Below are positions 8,972 to 21,805 of a stretch of DNA of 64,000 nucleotides, piece after piece; within the stretch, counting starts at the first letter, position 1, and each line of letters starts with the position of its first letter. Source of the DNA: Avena insularis (Eukaryota; Streptophyta; Magnoliopsida; Poales; Poaceae); contig JAJUPC010000040.1 of the NCBI GenBank assembly GCA_023614405.1, positions 186,001 to 250,000 of the forward strand, written 5' to 3'. The notes under the pieces were generated by a model. That model made no database searches. It was not told where the DNA came from and was given only the letters and a program-made list of their open reading frames with translations. Position numbers and translations under genes: made by a program.

Positions 8972-11900
8972 TGTAGAGGTCCCAACCTTTAATAAGGTAG
9001 AGATCCATGTGTTTATAATGCTAGACCCTGAATCAATAGCTAGCATCCATAGTTAAGATGTAATATCAAGAAATAATTCATTACATCTTACATAGCTCAT
9101 TTGGCTATCTCATTACAATGCAGCAGAATATCTATATAGCATGGAGTCCTTCATCTTCAAAGTGCCACAGGAAATCATGTTGGTTGTAGACTTGTAATCC
9201 TATTCAACACACTTCACTAACATCAAACAAACCTGCAACATAATAAGTTGCAGCCACAAGGGTCAATACATTTGAATTGTATTGGCAAGTTTCACTACTA
9301 TGTAGAAATAAGTGGATCCTATCATTACATGCATATTTGGCTAAGTAGGGTTTAGGCTCATTTGCAGAAAGCAATATAGTTTTATCCTATCTTTTTAAAA
9401 TAGTCTTGATCTTTTTTCAAATCTTTCTGAACTCCTTGGAAAACTCCAAGTGCTTATAATCCCTTGTTGACACCATCAAGTTTTACTTTGAGAAATTGGA
9501 ATGTCGAGATCTTCCATAGCTTCAGGCCTTAGTTTCTCAGAGTTGTCCGTAACCGGGGACACGGCTAAGTACTTAGAATTTGATCTTCTGCAGAAGTTGT
9601 ACACTTTACCCACATGACACAATCTCGTCTTGATGCCACGAGTGGCCGCTGGATAAGTACCTACCAAAATGGAGTACTGGCAGATCAAGAATGTGACAAA
9701 GTCTTTCCATAGGAGTCCTCCCAATACACAATGCTAGCTTGTCTACCAGGCACCAATGTAGGGATATATTTCCCTTTCACAATTCTAGTTAACCTGAAGA
9801 TGCCAATGCATGGGTCTTCCACTATTTAGTTGGCTAAGCCAGAGCTCATTTGGCTATCTCATTACAATGCAGCAGAAACAAATATAGCATGGAATCCTTC
9901 ATCTTCAAAGTGCCACAGGCAATCATGTTGGTTGTAGACTTGTAATCCTAATCAACACACTTCACAAACATCAAACAAACCTGCAACATAATAAGTTACA
10001 GCCACAAGGGTCAATACATTTGAATTGTATTGGCAAGTGATACTATGGTAGTACAATGGCAACTATCATCTATATGCATTTGTCTAAGTGGAGCTTAGGC
10101 TTGCTTTGCTCAAAATAGATTTTCCTTATCATTTGTAAACACAAAGTTTTTGTTTGTAAAAATCACCCAAGGCATCTACCAATAGACATTGGTGATCCTT
10201 TACCCTTGTTCAACCACAAGTTTTAACTTAGAAATTGGGATGAGGAGATTCTTGATAGCTTCCATGTCTTGATGCTCAAATTGTCCATTTCCGAGGACAC
10301 AGCTAAGTACTTAGATTTTACTCTCTCGAGAGGTGGTGCACTTTCCCCACAAGACTCGACATGCATCAAGACAAGATCTTTCAGAAGCCTTCCCTTAGAC
10401 CAAAATGGACGCACTATGAACCTATCATCCCCTACCACCAACTGTCCATCTGGCTAAGTTATTGCAACCTATATGATCCAGGCAGATCCCATAATGCCAA
10501 GTGGCTGCACTTGAAGCTTCTCAACATTTGACATCTCAAATCTCTTTGTTCCTGGGTGGCTTTCCACAAGTGTGATACACAAGGTTCACCAGTCCCCTGG
10601 CCTTGTGTAACCACTCAACATAAATCCATTATCACCATTCCACCCAGGTGTTTCATTCACATAGTTGTTTTATTAAACAAAACACAAGTCATTGACTTAG
10701 AAATATTTCATAGCATGAATATAATCCACCATTGTTTTCTACTAGCTAGGATAAGCATGATAGTAGTAGGAATCTTAACTTAGGAAATTCTACTAAGGCA
10801 TCATCTACTAGGATTTCCCATGGCATAGCATACTTAGTAAAAGTTCCATTTAAGTCCTACTTAGAAATATCACTAATGCATAGTGAAAATAATGGGACAA
10901 AAGTATGAAGCACCACTTGCCTTTTTGGTAGAGAATATAAGTCCACTCCTTGATCTTGCAATAGTCACACTCTTCAAATTTCACTACAATTCAATCAAGG
11001 CACAAATTCAATCTACCATTCAAGCAATACATCACATAGAACAATAAAAGCAAAGCAATGCATGCAAGCATACCAAAGATTGTTTTGTTTGGAACAGTGG
11101 TTTCTAATAGGTTATAAACATTATAAAACACATATTGATCATTTATAAATGTGGCAAAACCATTTTGATATTAACTTAGTGAAAATGGCCACTTTAAATC
11201 ATTTTTTTTGTTAGAAATGTTTTAAATCAAAGTTATAATTTCTAGTGTTTGACAAATATTTTTAAACACAACATGTTATTGTTTTAAGGTCAAGTGTTTA
11301 ATATTAAAACCATTTGCAAAAGGTTTCATCTAAAAACCATTTTTAAATCAAGCATTATTTTATTTTGTTGGAAATGCATTAAACAAAGTAATAATTTTAT
11401 ATGGTTCACCAAATATATTTTTAATTCCAAAAACTTGGTGTTTAGGGTCAGAGAGTTTAAATCAAATCATTTTCCAAAGGTTTTATTCAAAAAGCATTTT
11501 TAAAACATAAACAATATTTTTATTTAACTAGAAATGCTTTTATTCAATGATTTATTCTTTAGCTTCACAAAATATACTTTTTAAATCTACAAGTTGGTTT
11601 ATATGGTCAGTAGGTTCAAAACAATCCATTTACAAAAGATTTTACCCTAAAAAAAATTTTAGAATGAATTTTATACACAAAATATGCCTACACATGTTTA
11701 TGCAAAAACAACCAATTTTCCAGAAGCAAATCACTAAGCAAAGTGCATGGTTGGAAAGTACTCTTTTTTCTGATTACATTGATATAAAGTTTGCAAAATT
11801 TGGACGTGTAGATTTAAAGTTATGAATTTTTCAAATCTAACCATCTAATAGAACATTTTCTGTTTTTAAAACAAAGTCAGTGACACGCGTCTTGATTCTA

Positions 11901-14390
11901 CTGGTTGATACCGTTCCGCGTGGATCGCGTGCTGTGGATCGTTAGATCTAACTAGTATCCTACGGCACAGATCAAAACATACCGGTTCTCTTAAATTATC
12001 TATCATATCCATACGATCAACATCTAACGGCTCAGATCTAGACAACCAAAGATGGGCGGCGCAGCGACGGTGGCTGGCGGCGGCGCGCTTAGACGGTGGA
12101 GTTGCCGGCAATACAGGAAGCTAGAGGATAAGTGGGGTGGCTCACCAAAATCACCGAAGCTTGCTTATGCTCAACGTGTGCTTGGTTGGTGAAGGGGCGC
12201 TCGAGGTCGACGGGGATTGCTCGCCGTAGATGCTACTGACGACGGGTGTGCTCGGGTGTTGACGTTGGCGAAGCTGTGGTGCGCGCTAAGGCAAAAGAGT
12301 GATGTTGTTAGATGCGTGCAAGTATTCTAAACACGCGACTATCATCCAGAGAGGAGGGGACGGTCGGGTCTCACCGGTAATGCTCGTCGGAGCGGAGGCA
12401 GACGACGGCAAAGTGCTGTCGTCGAGGTTGTCGACGATGTGGAGCGCGCGCGGGCGAGCTGATGCTACGGAAACATTCGCCAGGAGATGGGGAACATTCT
12501 CGTGGAGGTCAGAGATCAAGGGGAGGCATGGGCTAGCCGGAATCATCGCCGGAGGGCGTCGGAGGCAGCGACGGTGCAAGCGAATATGGAGACAGCCTGG
12601 GGGCTCTCTGGTGGGGCTGGTTGGGGGGAAATGGAGAGGAGAGGGTGTTGGTTAAATGAGAGTAATCGCGAGGAGGAATTGCTGGAGTGATTAAGCAAAT
12701 TGAATTGAGGTTTAAACAGGCAGAAACGGCCGGAGTTGAGGGCGAGGTCAGCACGGGGTGAATACAATGATGATGAGGTAGTGGGGCCTGGCATCAGTGA
12801 GAGAGAGGTGGAAACGGTGGGGTCTGGTCGTCAGTGGCAGCGCGGGTCGATTCACGAGTGACAAAAAATGTTTCGGGGAAGAGGGAGTGGGCTGCGAGTT
12901 GGGCCAGATGGGCTAGCTGCGCTGGGCTGGCTTCAATTCATTTTTTTATTCTGTTTCTTTTTCCTTTTTCCATTTTGATTTTCTGTTTTGAATTCAAACT
13001 ATCATTTGAATTTAGATTTCATTTTCAAATCTTTTCCAAATATTTAGTATGTTTTAATACTGTTTTAAACATGTATTCAAAGTACAATTTTTGAATAGTT
13101 ATTTCATTTACACATGGTTTGTTATTTATTTAAATAGACAAATGTTTTTATTCAAACAAGATTTCATTATATTTTCAAACTCTTTATTTGAATTCTAATT
13201 TTCACCAAACCTTTTTAGTAGGTTTTATTTATTCTTTAGTGCAAATAATTCTCTTTGAATTATTATTTAAAATATTTTAATATGATTTATCAATCATTTA
13301 AATTGGGCAATTGTCTTATTCCAATAAAATCAAATATGGTTTCTATTCCATATAAATTTTATTCAAATAATTCTTCTAAGTTAATTAGATAACTTTTCAA
13401 TCCATTTTGGCAAATTCCCATTTATTATTTTCTCATGATTTATTTAATCATTTCTATTAGGGATTTTGTCTTCTATTTAAATAATTTGAATATGATTTAA
13501 TCCCACATACTTTTATTTGAATATTATTTATCCTTTTATTTTCTTTGGATTTGAATTATCTTTATTCCATTTGCTTATGGATTTAACTCAAGATTTAAAT
13601 TATCTTCCAAATAATTTTCTTGGGATTTATTATTTAGGCAAATTGTCATTATTTAAATAAAATTGGATATTATTTAATTCCTTATGATTTTATTTAAATA
13701 ATATTTTACTCATTTTTATTATTCAATACTTTCATTTGTTTATGGATTTGGCCAAGATTTAATTTGGCTTTTAAACATTCCTTATTTATCTATTTGTTTC
13801 TTTGTCTTATAAAATCCATATCTTTTTATTTATAGACCCAAAATTGGTGATTACAATTTGTATAATTTTATTTAATATTTGTTTATATTTTTAAATCCCT
13901 TTCGGATTATTTTCTCATAATTTTGGTATGGATTTTAGATAGAAGCTCTATTAGCTTTGAATTTTAATTTCCTTGTCTTATTAAATTCATAAGATTTTAT
14001 CCATGGCTCCAAATTGAATATAACCAATTTCTATGGTTTTATAATATTTTTATTTATCATTCTTGATCATTTATAAATGTTTTTTGACCAATTTTTATAT
14101 GTATCAAATCCATAGTTTTTGAGATGTCTTGGAACTGATTTTCTTTCATTAAGGTTTTGGGTTTTGGTTTATTTTTCCCAAGTTTGAATTTCAAGATACA
14201 TTTAATGTTGAATGCATTTCACTTGATTTGAATTTTGTTGGATTCCCTTTTATTCAAAGTTTGTTCAAGATGGGTTTTTAAGTTTCCATTTAGAAATAAA
14301 AAGTTTCTTTTCATACTAAATTTCAACAATTATTTATTTTGTTTATTTATTTTTCACATTTCAAAATTTGGAAAATTTTGGGATGTGACA
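8972..14390 (-). mobile_element. solo LTR of a long-LTR gypsy-type family (same family as 44492-63117)
   Basis: Starts TGTAGAGGTCCC and ends GGGATGTGACA, with no internal domain or second LTR. The same start and end bound the LTR at 44492-63117, whose PPT shows that the family reads on the minus strand. Length is 5419 bp against about 4710 bp for the other copy; the excess is an internal duplication. It splits the copia frame between RLYLRKK and NKTPYELL. The 5-bp flanks (AAAAG, AATAA) match at only three of five positions, so the target duplication has decayed or the boundary shifted. Composition is mosaic: a GC-rich block at about 12050-12930 and a very AT-rich block at 12940-14390. No gene inside. 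Confidence 0.85.
9094..10590. repeat. internal direct duplication (offset about 748 bp) in the solo LTR
   Basis: 9094-9290 and 9843-10038 are about 90-95% identical by eye; both run from AGCTCATTTGGCTATCTC to GTATTGGCAAG. Weaker similarity continues at an offset of about 735 (for example 9476 against 10217). The sister LTR has this segment once, at about 44650-44850. Confidence 0.85.
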
Positions 14391-16390
14391 AATAACAAGA
14401 CCCCTTATGAGCTGCTCATAGGGAAAAAGCCCAATGTTAGCTACTTTCGAGTGTTTGGTTACAAGTGCTACATTCTCAATAAAGGAGTTCATTTGTGCAA
14501 GTTTGAATCCAAGGCACAAGAAGGAATTTTTGTTGGTACTCAAATCTGTTCCATGCTTATAGAGTCTACAACAAAACCAATGGATGAGTTGAAGAGACAT
14601 GCAATGTGAAGTTTGATGAAGACCATGAGTCTCAAGTAAGGAAAGATGGTGTTCGTGATCCAAGTGATGAAATTCTTCCCAAGGAAATAAGAAGAATGCG
14701 TGTGGGATTCTTCCACCCCATTGAGGAACCCCTTGTGGCCGAAGGAAAAGTACCAAGCTCTACCCAAGTGGAGCCCTCATTCTCACAAGATCATCTTGCC
14801 CCTCAAGGACCTACTATTTTGGCTCAATCTCCTTCAAGTTCTTCCAAAGCTCCTCATGCTCATGACTCTTCAAGCCCCGATTCTCAAGCTCTTCATCAAC
14901 AACATCTACCTCCCCAAGATGGGGCTCCATCTCAAGACATATCCCAAGGTCAAGCTAGTCAAGAGCAAGGCAAAGATTTTGTTGATCAAGGCCCTTCCTC
15001 CTCCTCTCCAAATGATGATGAAGACTCTCCCGAGGTGGATATTGATGATGATAATCCTCGTGTTCGTTCTTATAGTCAAGGGAGGGACTCAAATGGTGGA
15101 AATGACCAAGTGGTTTCTCAAGAATCTCGTCTTGAGGCCCAAGCCCGCCGTCAAGCTTATCGCCTCTCCAAGATCATCAAAGATGGCCATATCCTTGATA
15201 ATTTTTATGGAGATTTCAATAGAGGTTCTACTACAAGGAGGCAATTAGCCACCTTTAGCTCTCACCATTCTTTTATATCTCATGCGGAACCACAGAAAGT
15301 CTTAGAGGCTCTTGAAGATGATGGCTTGATGCTATGAATGAAGAACTTCACAACTTCAAGAGGAAAAAAGTATGGACTTTGGTTGAGCGGCCTAAAGATT
15401 GTCAAATTTTCATTGGAACCAAGTAGATCTTCAAGAACACGCGTGATGCCAATGGGATATTCGTGCGCAACAAGGCAAGGTTAGTTGACCAAGGATACTC
15501 ACAAGTTGCGGGCATTGACTATGGTGAGACTTATGCCCCACTTTCTCTCCTTGAATCCATTCATATGATTCTTGCTTTTGCCACTCATCATAACTTCAAA
15601 CTGCAACAAATGGATGTTAAAAGTGCTTTACTTAATGGTCCCTTGAAAGAGTTGGTTTACGTCAAGCAACCTCCAGGGTTTGAAGTTCCTCTCTTCCTGA
15701 ACCATGTCTACAAGCTCGATAAGGCACTCTATGGACTTAAGCAAGCCCCACGTGCGTGGTATAATTGCCTTAGAGAGCTTTTGCTATACCGTGGATTCGA
15801 AGTGGGCCTCATTGATACCACTCTTTTTACTAACAGAGTTTGAGGCCACTTGTTCGTTTGCCAAATCTATGTTGATGATATTATCTTTGGGTCTATTAAC
15901 AAATCTTTCAATGGAGATTTTGCCAAGCTCATGGCCGACCTCTTCGAGATGTCTATGATGGGTGAGTTGGAGTTCTTCCTTGGATTTGAAGTCAAATAAT
16001 TGAGGAAGGTGACCTTCATCAACCAAGACAAATATATTCAAGACATGCTCAAGAAGTTCAAGTTTGATCAAGTCAAAGGAGCCAAGACTACCATGCCAAC
16101 TAAGGTTAATCTTGAACTCGATCCCAAGGGTAAGGATGTGGATCAAAAACTTTATCGCTCTATGATTGGTTCTTTTCTCTATCTTTGTGCATCCCTACCA
16201 GATATTATGTTGAGTGTGGGTATGTGTGCAAGATTCCAAGCTGCACCAAAAGAAATCCACATGGTGGTGTTCAAGAGAATCTTTCAATATTTGGTTCATA
16301 CCCCAAACTTTGGGTTATGGTACCCCAAGGGAGCCAGTTTGATCTCATAGGTTACACTGACTCAGATTGGGATGGAGACAGGGTGGAAAG
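14391..16390 (+). pseudogene. Sirevirus pol: integrase C-terminus, linker, reverse transcriptase
   Basis: 14391-14609 encodes the integrase C-terminal region (NKTPYELLIGKKP, FRVFGYKCYIL). 14606-15337 is a hydrophilic linker rich in Ser, Gln, Pro and Asp. The RT follows from about 15340: NKARLVDQGYSQVAGIDY, the first catalytic Asp in QMDVKSALLNG, a KALYGLKQAPRAWY box, and YVDD at about 15870. Stops include TAG at about 15424, TGA at 15841 and a stop near 15998, so no full protein can be made. The break at 16390 is the Athila-like insertion; RNase H resumes at 20189. Confidence 0.9.
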
Positions 16391-17937
16391 TGATGGTGGC
16401 TCAGTTGACTGTAGAGCCTCGTTGGGAGACCCCAAGAGCAAGGTGTGATGAGCACAACAGCAAGTTTTCCCTCGGTTATGCAACCAAGGTTATCGAACCA
16501 GTAGGAGCAAGGAAACAACTCCAAGGTGTTGCTAACAACTTGGAATCTTGCACAACACAAACTCAAGACTTTGCCCCAACTTACAGTGAGGTTGTCAATC
16601 TCACTGGTTTGCTGAAAACAAAGGATTAAACGTATAGCGTGGAAGGTAAAAGTTTCTTGTAGAAAGTAAACGGTAACAGTAGATAATGTATCAATGGTAA
16701 AGATTGGACCGGGGTCCACAATTCACTAGAGGTGTTCTCCTTAAGATAGATAACATGCTGGGTGAACAAATTACAACTGGGAAATTGACAGGTTGAGAAA
16801 GCATAACAATGCATATACTAGACATCATGAATCCTATGAGATTTGACTGGACATTACAACAATATACATAGACTATAATCCACCTTCAGGTTATCATCCA
16901 AACCCCCTCCAGTATTAAGTTGCAAGGAACGGATAATTGCATTTGTCTGTAAAGTAAACGATACAATTGTTCCATGAACAAAAGATTGTTTTTTCTCCCT
17001 AGTAGTAACAACACATCTGCAACCTTAGATATTTATGTCACTTCCCCAGATTACTAGAGGCATGAACCTACTATTGAGCATAAATACTCCCTCTTGGAGT
17101 CACAAGAATCTACTTGGCCAAGATAACTACTAGCAACGGAGAGAATGCAAGATCACAAATAGCACAGACATGATAGAATCAATAATCAATCTGACATGAT
17201 AGAATCAATAATCAATCTGACATAGTATCTCAATATCCATCGGATCCCCACAAACACAAAATGTACGATTACAAATAGATGATCTTGATCATGAACAGAG
17301 CTCACAAGATCTAAACATGATAGCACAAAGGAGGAGAAACAACAATCAAGATACTATATGGACCCATAGTCCAAGGGTGAACTACTCATGCATCATACCA
17401 GAGGCTTGCATGGTGATGAAGAAAGCCTCCAGGATGATCTCTCCCCTCCGGTAGGGTGCCGAGAAGAGCTTAAGATCCCCCTGATCTAGGGACGATGGTG
17501 GAGGCGGCTACGGACTGTTTCATGGAGATCTGATCGGGTGCTTAGGGTTTCTGCATCGGGGTGACTTTATAGGCGAAGAGGCAAGGCAGGGGCCGCCCAA
17601 TGGGCCCACACCAAGTGGTGGCGTGCCCTAGGGGGTGCCACGTGGCCCTAGGGTGTGGCCACCTCGTGCCCCCCCTTCGCCTACCCTTCGGTCTCTGTGT
17701 TCACTTTGTTAAAATATTGACTTTGGCTTTTGTCCCGTCCAATTCCGAGAATATTTCCTTACCAGCTTTTCTGAAACCAAAAACAGCAGAAAACAGGCAA
17801 ATGGCACTACGGCATCTTGTTAATAGGTTAGTCCCAAAAAATGTATAAAAATACCTCAAAGTGTAGACAATTCATAGCAAAGTTGATACTAAACAAGCAT
17901 GGAACATAAAAAATTATAGATACGTTTACGACTATCA
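16391..17937 (-). repeat. 3' LTR of the Athila-like element (left copy)
   Basis: 1547 bp, from TGATGGTGGC to ACGACTATCA on the plus strand. It aligns with the right copy over about 1500 bp at roughly 95% by eye. Confidence 0.85.
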
Positions 17938-18679
17938 AGCATCACCAAGCTTAACTCCTACTCGTCCTCGAGTAGGTAAGTGATAAAAATAATAATTTTT
18001 GAGGTGACATGCACCATCACAATCTTGATCAAACCATTTGCAAAGCATTGCAAGCTGGGATCAAAGTACTCTAAACATGAGCATGAAAGATGTAGTTCTA
18101 AAAATAAGACAAAGCAACTATGTTGCAACATGAAAAGATACAAACAAAGATCATGAATAACAATGCATTGAAAGATGTTTGTTTGTTTCACATATAGAAA
18201 CATAGCATGTGGTATTCAGCTTGTCCCTCATGGAGTAGCAAAACATAAATGCATAGGACACCTTCAAAGTTCATATGGGTGACTAGATAAAAATTGTTCA
18301 AGAACAAGCAATATCAACATTATGAATCAATCAATAAGTTTTGGGAAAATGCACATAAAACTTAGAATGACAACTATGCTCTCTTAATTGATGCATAAAG
18401 AGCTTCACAGGGAAGCAGGGATTTCAAGTTTCATAAAGAGCTTCCCAAATTATGGTCCTTATTAGATTTCAGCTCTCATTGCCCCTATCATAAGCATTTG
18501 AAGTGATTAAGGTTAAAGTGAAACAAATATGGAGTATATGCTTGACAAATCATAAGTTGGCAATCTCATGTCCCTTGAGTATGAGGGCCGTTCCTCATGC
18601 TACTCAACTTTAGTCACAAGCAAGTTCTTGTCATTATAAGTATATGTGTATCATAGAGAACTGCCAACTTGGAATCCTG
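17938..18679 (-). other. remnant internal region of the Athila-like element, with PPT-side hairpin
   Basis: Non-coding. A perfect hairpin (17957-17964 with 17969-17976, loop TCCT) sits about 20 nt from the LTR edge. The right end (18661-18679) contains AACTTGGAATCCTGCA, which also occurs inside the LTR (about 18754), pointing to a repair junction. Confidence 0.7.
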
Positions 18680-20188
18680 CAAGTTTTCCCTCGGTTATGA
18701 AACCAAGGTTATCGAACCAGTAGGAGCAAGGAAACAACTCCAAGGTGTTGCTAACAACTTGGAATCCTGCACAACACAAACTCAAGACTTTGCCCCAACT
18801 TACAGTGAGGCTGTCAATCTCACTGGTTTGCTGAAAACAAAGGATTAAACGTATAGTGTGGAAGGTAATAGTTGCTTGTAGAAAGTAAACGGTAACAGTA
18901 GATAATGTATCAATGGTAAAGATTGGACCGGGGTCCACAATTCACTAGAGGTGTTCTCCTTAAGATAGATAACATGCTGGGTGAACAAATTACAGCTGGG
19001 AAATTGACAGGTTGAGAAAGCATAACAATGCATATACTAGACATCATGACTCCTATGAGATTTGATTGGGCATTACAACAATATACATAGACTGTAATCC
19101 AACTACATCTATGACTAATAATCCACCTTCAGGTTATCATCTGAACCCCCCTCCAGTATTAAGTTGCAAGCAACGGATAATTGCATTAAGCAATGTGTAT
19201 AAAGTAAACAATACAATTGTTCCATGAACAAAAGATTGTTGTTTTATACCTAGTAGCAACAACACATCTACAACCTTAGAGATTTCTGTCACTTCCCCAG
19301 ATTACTAGAGGCGTGAACCTACTATCGAGCATAAATAATCTGTCTTGGAGTCACAAGCATATACTTGGCCAAGATAGCTACTAGCAACGGAGAGCATGCA
19401 AGATCACAAATAACACAGACATGATAGAATCAATAATCAATCAGACATGATAGAATCAATAATCAATCTGACATAGTATCTCAATATCCATCGGATCCCC
19501 GCAAACACAACATGTATGATTACAAATAGATGATCTTGGTCATGAACGGAGCTCACAAGATCTACATGATAGCTCAAAGGAGGAGAAACAACCATCTAGC
19601 TACTATATGGACCCATAGTCCAAGGGTGAACTACTCACGCATCATACCGGAGGCTGGCATGGTGATGAAGAAGGCCTCCGGGATGATATCTCCCGTTTGG
19701 CAGGGTGCTGGGAAGAGCTTCAGATCCCCTGATCTAGGGACGATGGTGGCAGCGGATACAGACTGTTTCGTGGAGATCTGATCGGGTGCTTAGGGTTTGT
19801 ACATCGGGGTGACTTTATAGGCGAAGAGCGGAGGCAGGGGGCCTCCTAAGGGGCCTACACCAGGTGGCGGCGCGCCCTAGGGGGTGCCCACTTGGCCCTA
19901 GGGTGTGGCCACCTCGTGGCCCCCCTTCGGCTGCCCTTCGGTATATGTGTTCACTTTGGTAAAATATTGACTTTGGCTTTTGTCCCGTCCAATTCCGAGA
20001 ATATTTCCTTACTAGCTTTTCTGAAACCAAAAACAGAAGAAAACAGGCAACTGGCACTACGACATTTTGTTAATAGGTTAGTCCCAGGAAATGTATAAAA
20101 TTACCTCAAAGTGTAGACAAAGCATAGCAAAGTTGATACTAAACAAGCATGGAACATCAAAAATTATAGATACATTTACGATGTATCA
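18680..20188 (-). repeat. 5' LTR of the Athila-like element (right copy), missing 69 bp
   Basis: Similarity to the left copy begins at GCAAGTTTTCCC, corresponding to 16460, so the first 69 bp (16391-16459, the U5 end in element sense) are absent. It ends GATGTATCA at 20188, followed by the GAAAG duplication. Confidence 0.8.
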
Positions 20189-20623
20189 GAAAGGAAGTCA
20201 ACCTCCGGAGCTTGTCAATTTCTTGGGAGATCCTTGGTGTGTTGGTCCTCGAAGAAGTAAATCTGTGTGCCTATGTCCACTGTCGAAGCTGAGTACATCT
20301 CCTCCTCAAGTTGTTGTGCTCAATTTCTATGGATGAAGAAAATCTCGAAGGATCTTGGACTATCTTTTGACAAGGTGCCTCTTCTTTGTGACAATGAGAG
20401 TGCTATTGCCATTTCTCATAACCCCGTGCAACACAACTGGACCAAGCATATTCGGATTCGTCATCATTTCATTCGGGACCATGTTGCAAGAGGAGACATT
20501 TCTTTGGAGTATGTTCCCACCAAGGCCAATCTTGCAGATTTATTCATGAAGCCCCTTGATGAAGCAAGGTTGCGAGAGTTAAGGCATGAGCTAAATATCA
20601 TAGATTCAACCAATGTGGCTTGA
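20189..20623 (+). pseudogene. Sirevirus RNase H, C-terminal end of pol
   Basis: Continues the RT fragment after the Athila-like insert. A frame change near 20260 separates the first part from an open stretch with STVEAEYIS (catalytic Glu region), LCDNESAIAISHNPVQH (Asp), IRIRHHFIRD and a terminal NLADLFMKPL box, ending TGA at 20621-20623. These are the usual copia RNase H motifs. The C-terminal 118 codons are open. Confidence 0.9.
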
Positions 20624-21805
20624 GTACCTTGCACACCTACCCATGTCTCAATGTGTATCTTTGTTTGGATGTAGGCATGGACTTAGGGGGAGTGTAGTTC
20701 CTCTTATGAACAAACACTATCCCTATTATGCATACATTAAAGTTTTCATCCTCTATAGTCTCTCGAGTAGACCATTTGATCTTCATGATTAGTGCTGGTA
20801 ATGAACCCAAGATATATCTTCACGGCGTCAAGCCATTTAGTCTTATATAAGGTGGCCTCAGAAACCGACCCTTTGTGTTCCTTGGTTGTTTCTCTTGTAC
20901 TGTTTATATGCTTGTTTTCTTGCATTTTTTGTGTTGGTCGTCTATTTGGTTCTTCACAGTTTGAGCTCTCTATCCTAGCCATTTCCTTTCCCCGATCCCT
21001 TTCTACTCCCTGCACAAGTTCATCCTTGTCTTTTTCCAAACATGGGAAGGTGTTTCTCGCGTCACCGAAACTTCCGGCCAGACGCCGGTAGTACCGGTCA
21101 GTGAGAAGTTCTCTGAAACTTCTGTCGGACTCGGCTATTACCGCCTGGGCCTAGAACTTTCGGGTCGTCGGAACTTATGGTCACCCACCAGAGGCTCATA
21201 GACCTATATAATGCGATCCCTGGGAGAAAACGGGGACCACTCCCAGTTTTCTTCCCCAAGACCCAAAATATACAGGGATCAGCCGCTGGCGACACCGACC
21301 CCGCGGAGGCACACCGGTCCCTCCATCTCCGGCCACCCCCTTCTAGATATGCTCCGTGGGATCCTTCCCCACCTTGATCTCCCGCCATGGACCCTGGTAT
21401 TTTCCCTTAACTCCCTCCATTGATGGAGATCTTTCTCATTCCATTGCTTGAGTTAGGGCTCACCATGTCTAGGATTGTTCTTTGGCTAGAACTTGTTGGG
21501 AGGTCTTGGTAGGCCTAGGTACCCTTTCTAGAGTAGATTGAACCAATACATTTGTGTGAATCTGTACACGTGCATCCTTGATCTAGAATCTGTGCAGCTT
21601 CCTGTTGAACTGATGTGTTCGTGACTTCACCGGAATTTCTGGTGATACACCGGCGGAACTTCCGGTGGTGCATTTTTCACCAGAAGTTCCGGCAGTTCAC
21701 CAGAAATTCCAGTGCACCATATTTGATTCACTATGTGTATTTTTTTAATCTCTCTTTGTTTTAACTCTTCGAACTTGTGCACTTACCCCCTCCCCCATAT
21801 TCTAT
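20624..21805 (+). other. LTR-like non-coding region after pol
   Basis: A purine tract (CTTAGGGGGAG, 20682-20692) is followed at 20693 by TG. A TATA-like CCTATATAATG lies at about 21203. Clusters of the CCGGAAnTTCCGG palindrome type occur at 21080-21180 and 21630-21715. These are LTR-like features, and the same palindromes occur in the LTR at 23851. I cannot find a matching second copy or a clear right end. It may be the 3' LTR of the pol-bearing element or a spacer before the env-like gene. Confidence 0.5.

Larger units (their letters stand above)
16391..20188 (-). mobile_element. internally deleted Athila-like gypsy retrotransposon
   Basis: Two direct repeats (16391-17937 and 18680-20188) flank 742 bp of non-coding sequence. 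Both sides carry the 5-bp target duplication GAAAG (16386-16390 and 20189-20193), and the interrupted copia RNase H reads through when the insert is removed. Orientation comes from the sequence beside the left LTR, which on the minus strand gives a purine-rich tract ending at an LTR that starts TGATAGTCG. The family looks like the abundant Triticeae Athila-type elements whose LTRs start TGATACGTC, named from memory. No gag, pol or PBS remains. Confidence 0.85.

Noticed and set aside
12286..12794. Frames of 73-118 aa on both strands in the GC-rich block of the solo LTR
   Set aside because: Not collinear with frames at the same place in the sister LTR (about 60900-61660).
16391..18679. Independent TRIM or LARD family instead of a deleted element
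   Set aside because: The 3' internal sequence with PPT-side hairpin and the truncated, filler-bearing junction fit deletion of a larger Athila-like element better, though a standing deletion family is not excluded.
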